From contig NW_002476437.1 of NCBI RefSeq assembly GCF_000189635.1, positions 190,292 through 254,291 of the forward strand: DNA of 64,000 bases, in the 5' to 3' direction. A program made the position numbers and the translations under genes. Each line of letters opens with the position of its first letter. Position 1 is the first letter of the stretch. Under the pieces are notes generated by a model. The model was not told where the DNA came from and made no database searches. It worked only from the letters and a program-made list of their open reading frames with translations. The DNA comes from Tetrahymena thermophila SB210 (Eukaryota > Ciliophora > Oligohymenophorea > Hymenostomatida > Tetrahymenidae). This document shows, piece after piece, positions 63,688 through 64,000 of this stretch.

Positions 63688-64000
63688 CTTATATTAACTA
63701 CTTCTAAAAAGCAAAAATTCAAATTTTTTCATTTTATTTTAATTTTGTTTAAATTTAAAATATCTTTATAAAAATAATTATTTATTTTTGAATTTCATTT
63801 TCTCCTAAACCTTTAATCAAATTTATTAAAAGATTGTTGATTATAAAATAACTTTTTGTATTTAAATAATAATGAAAATAAAAAGATTATTAAATGACTT
63901 AATATTTATTTACTCTTTAATTATTAATAAAGCAAGATATAAATAAATTACTGTAAGAATACAAAAATTTTGAAAAATTTAATAAGTTAAAATAAAAAAA
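63688..64000. other. 3' flank of channel copy 4
   Basis: AT-rich, no further feature visible before the window ends. Confidence 0.5.

Noticed and set aside
1-64000. Telomere repeats, chromosome-breakage sequence, CRISPR array, transposon or viral genes
   Set aside because: Looked for and not seen; repeats present are gene duplications, coding repeats or simple AT-rich microsatellites.

Overview
This is AT-rich nuclear DNA (roughly three quarters A+T) from a ciliate, most like a Tetrahymena macronuclear scaffold. In every recognisable gene TAA and TAG occur in frame where Gln fits and only TGA ends the reading frame. Introns are short, AT-rich and GT-AG, two nuclear tRNA genes are present, and there is one 100-N scaffold gap. 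Standard-code reading frames break these genes into pieces, so the gene models here were built by hand with the ciliate code and by matching splice phases.

Left end (1-13049, minus strand): three tandem paralogues of a six-transmembrane, cyclic-nucleotide-binding-domain (CNBD) K+ channel. The first runs off the left edge. The other two are complete, about 1473 and 1482 aa, with long Gln/Asn-rich tails and a CCHC zinc knuckle just after the CNBD. A fourth, more diverged member of the same architecture lies alone at the right end (59388-63687, plus strand).

Middle: tRNA-Glu(UUC) at 13.8 kb; an F-box-like protein (14.4-16.2 kb, plus); a 1792-aa protein with a Gln/Asn-rich N-terminus (17.0-22.7 kb, minus); an unrecognised five-exon protein (23.0-25.3 kb); the peroxisomal import receptor PEX5 (26.1-28.8 kb); a divergent protein kinase (30.1-31.1 kb); Integrator subunit 3, INTS3 (33.0-37.6 kb); and a long coiled-coil protein with an acidic tail (38.8-43.6 kb), all minus from 17 kb on. 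Then come a small Cys-containing protein (44.1-44.6 kb), the oligosaccharyltransferase subunit OST48 (46.0-48.5 kb) and the U-box cyclophilin PPIL2 (49.1-51.2 kb), all plus, followed by tRNA-Asn(GUU) and translation initiation factor eIF5B (52.0-57.0 kb), both minus.

There are no operons. Housekeeping genes for splicing, snRNA processing, glycosylation, peroxisome import and translation initiation sit between two loci of an expanded ion-channel family. The most unusual features are the channel-zinc-knuckle fusion with degenerate CNBD motifs, the charge-block repeat extension of eIF5B, a PEX5 with a Met/Gln-rich N-terminus lacking obvious WxxxF motifs, and an assembly gap that the neighbouring paralogue shows to be a 4-base contig overlap. 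No virus, transposon, CRISPR array or telomere repeat was seen.
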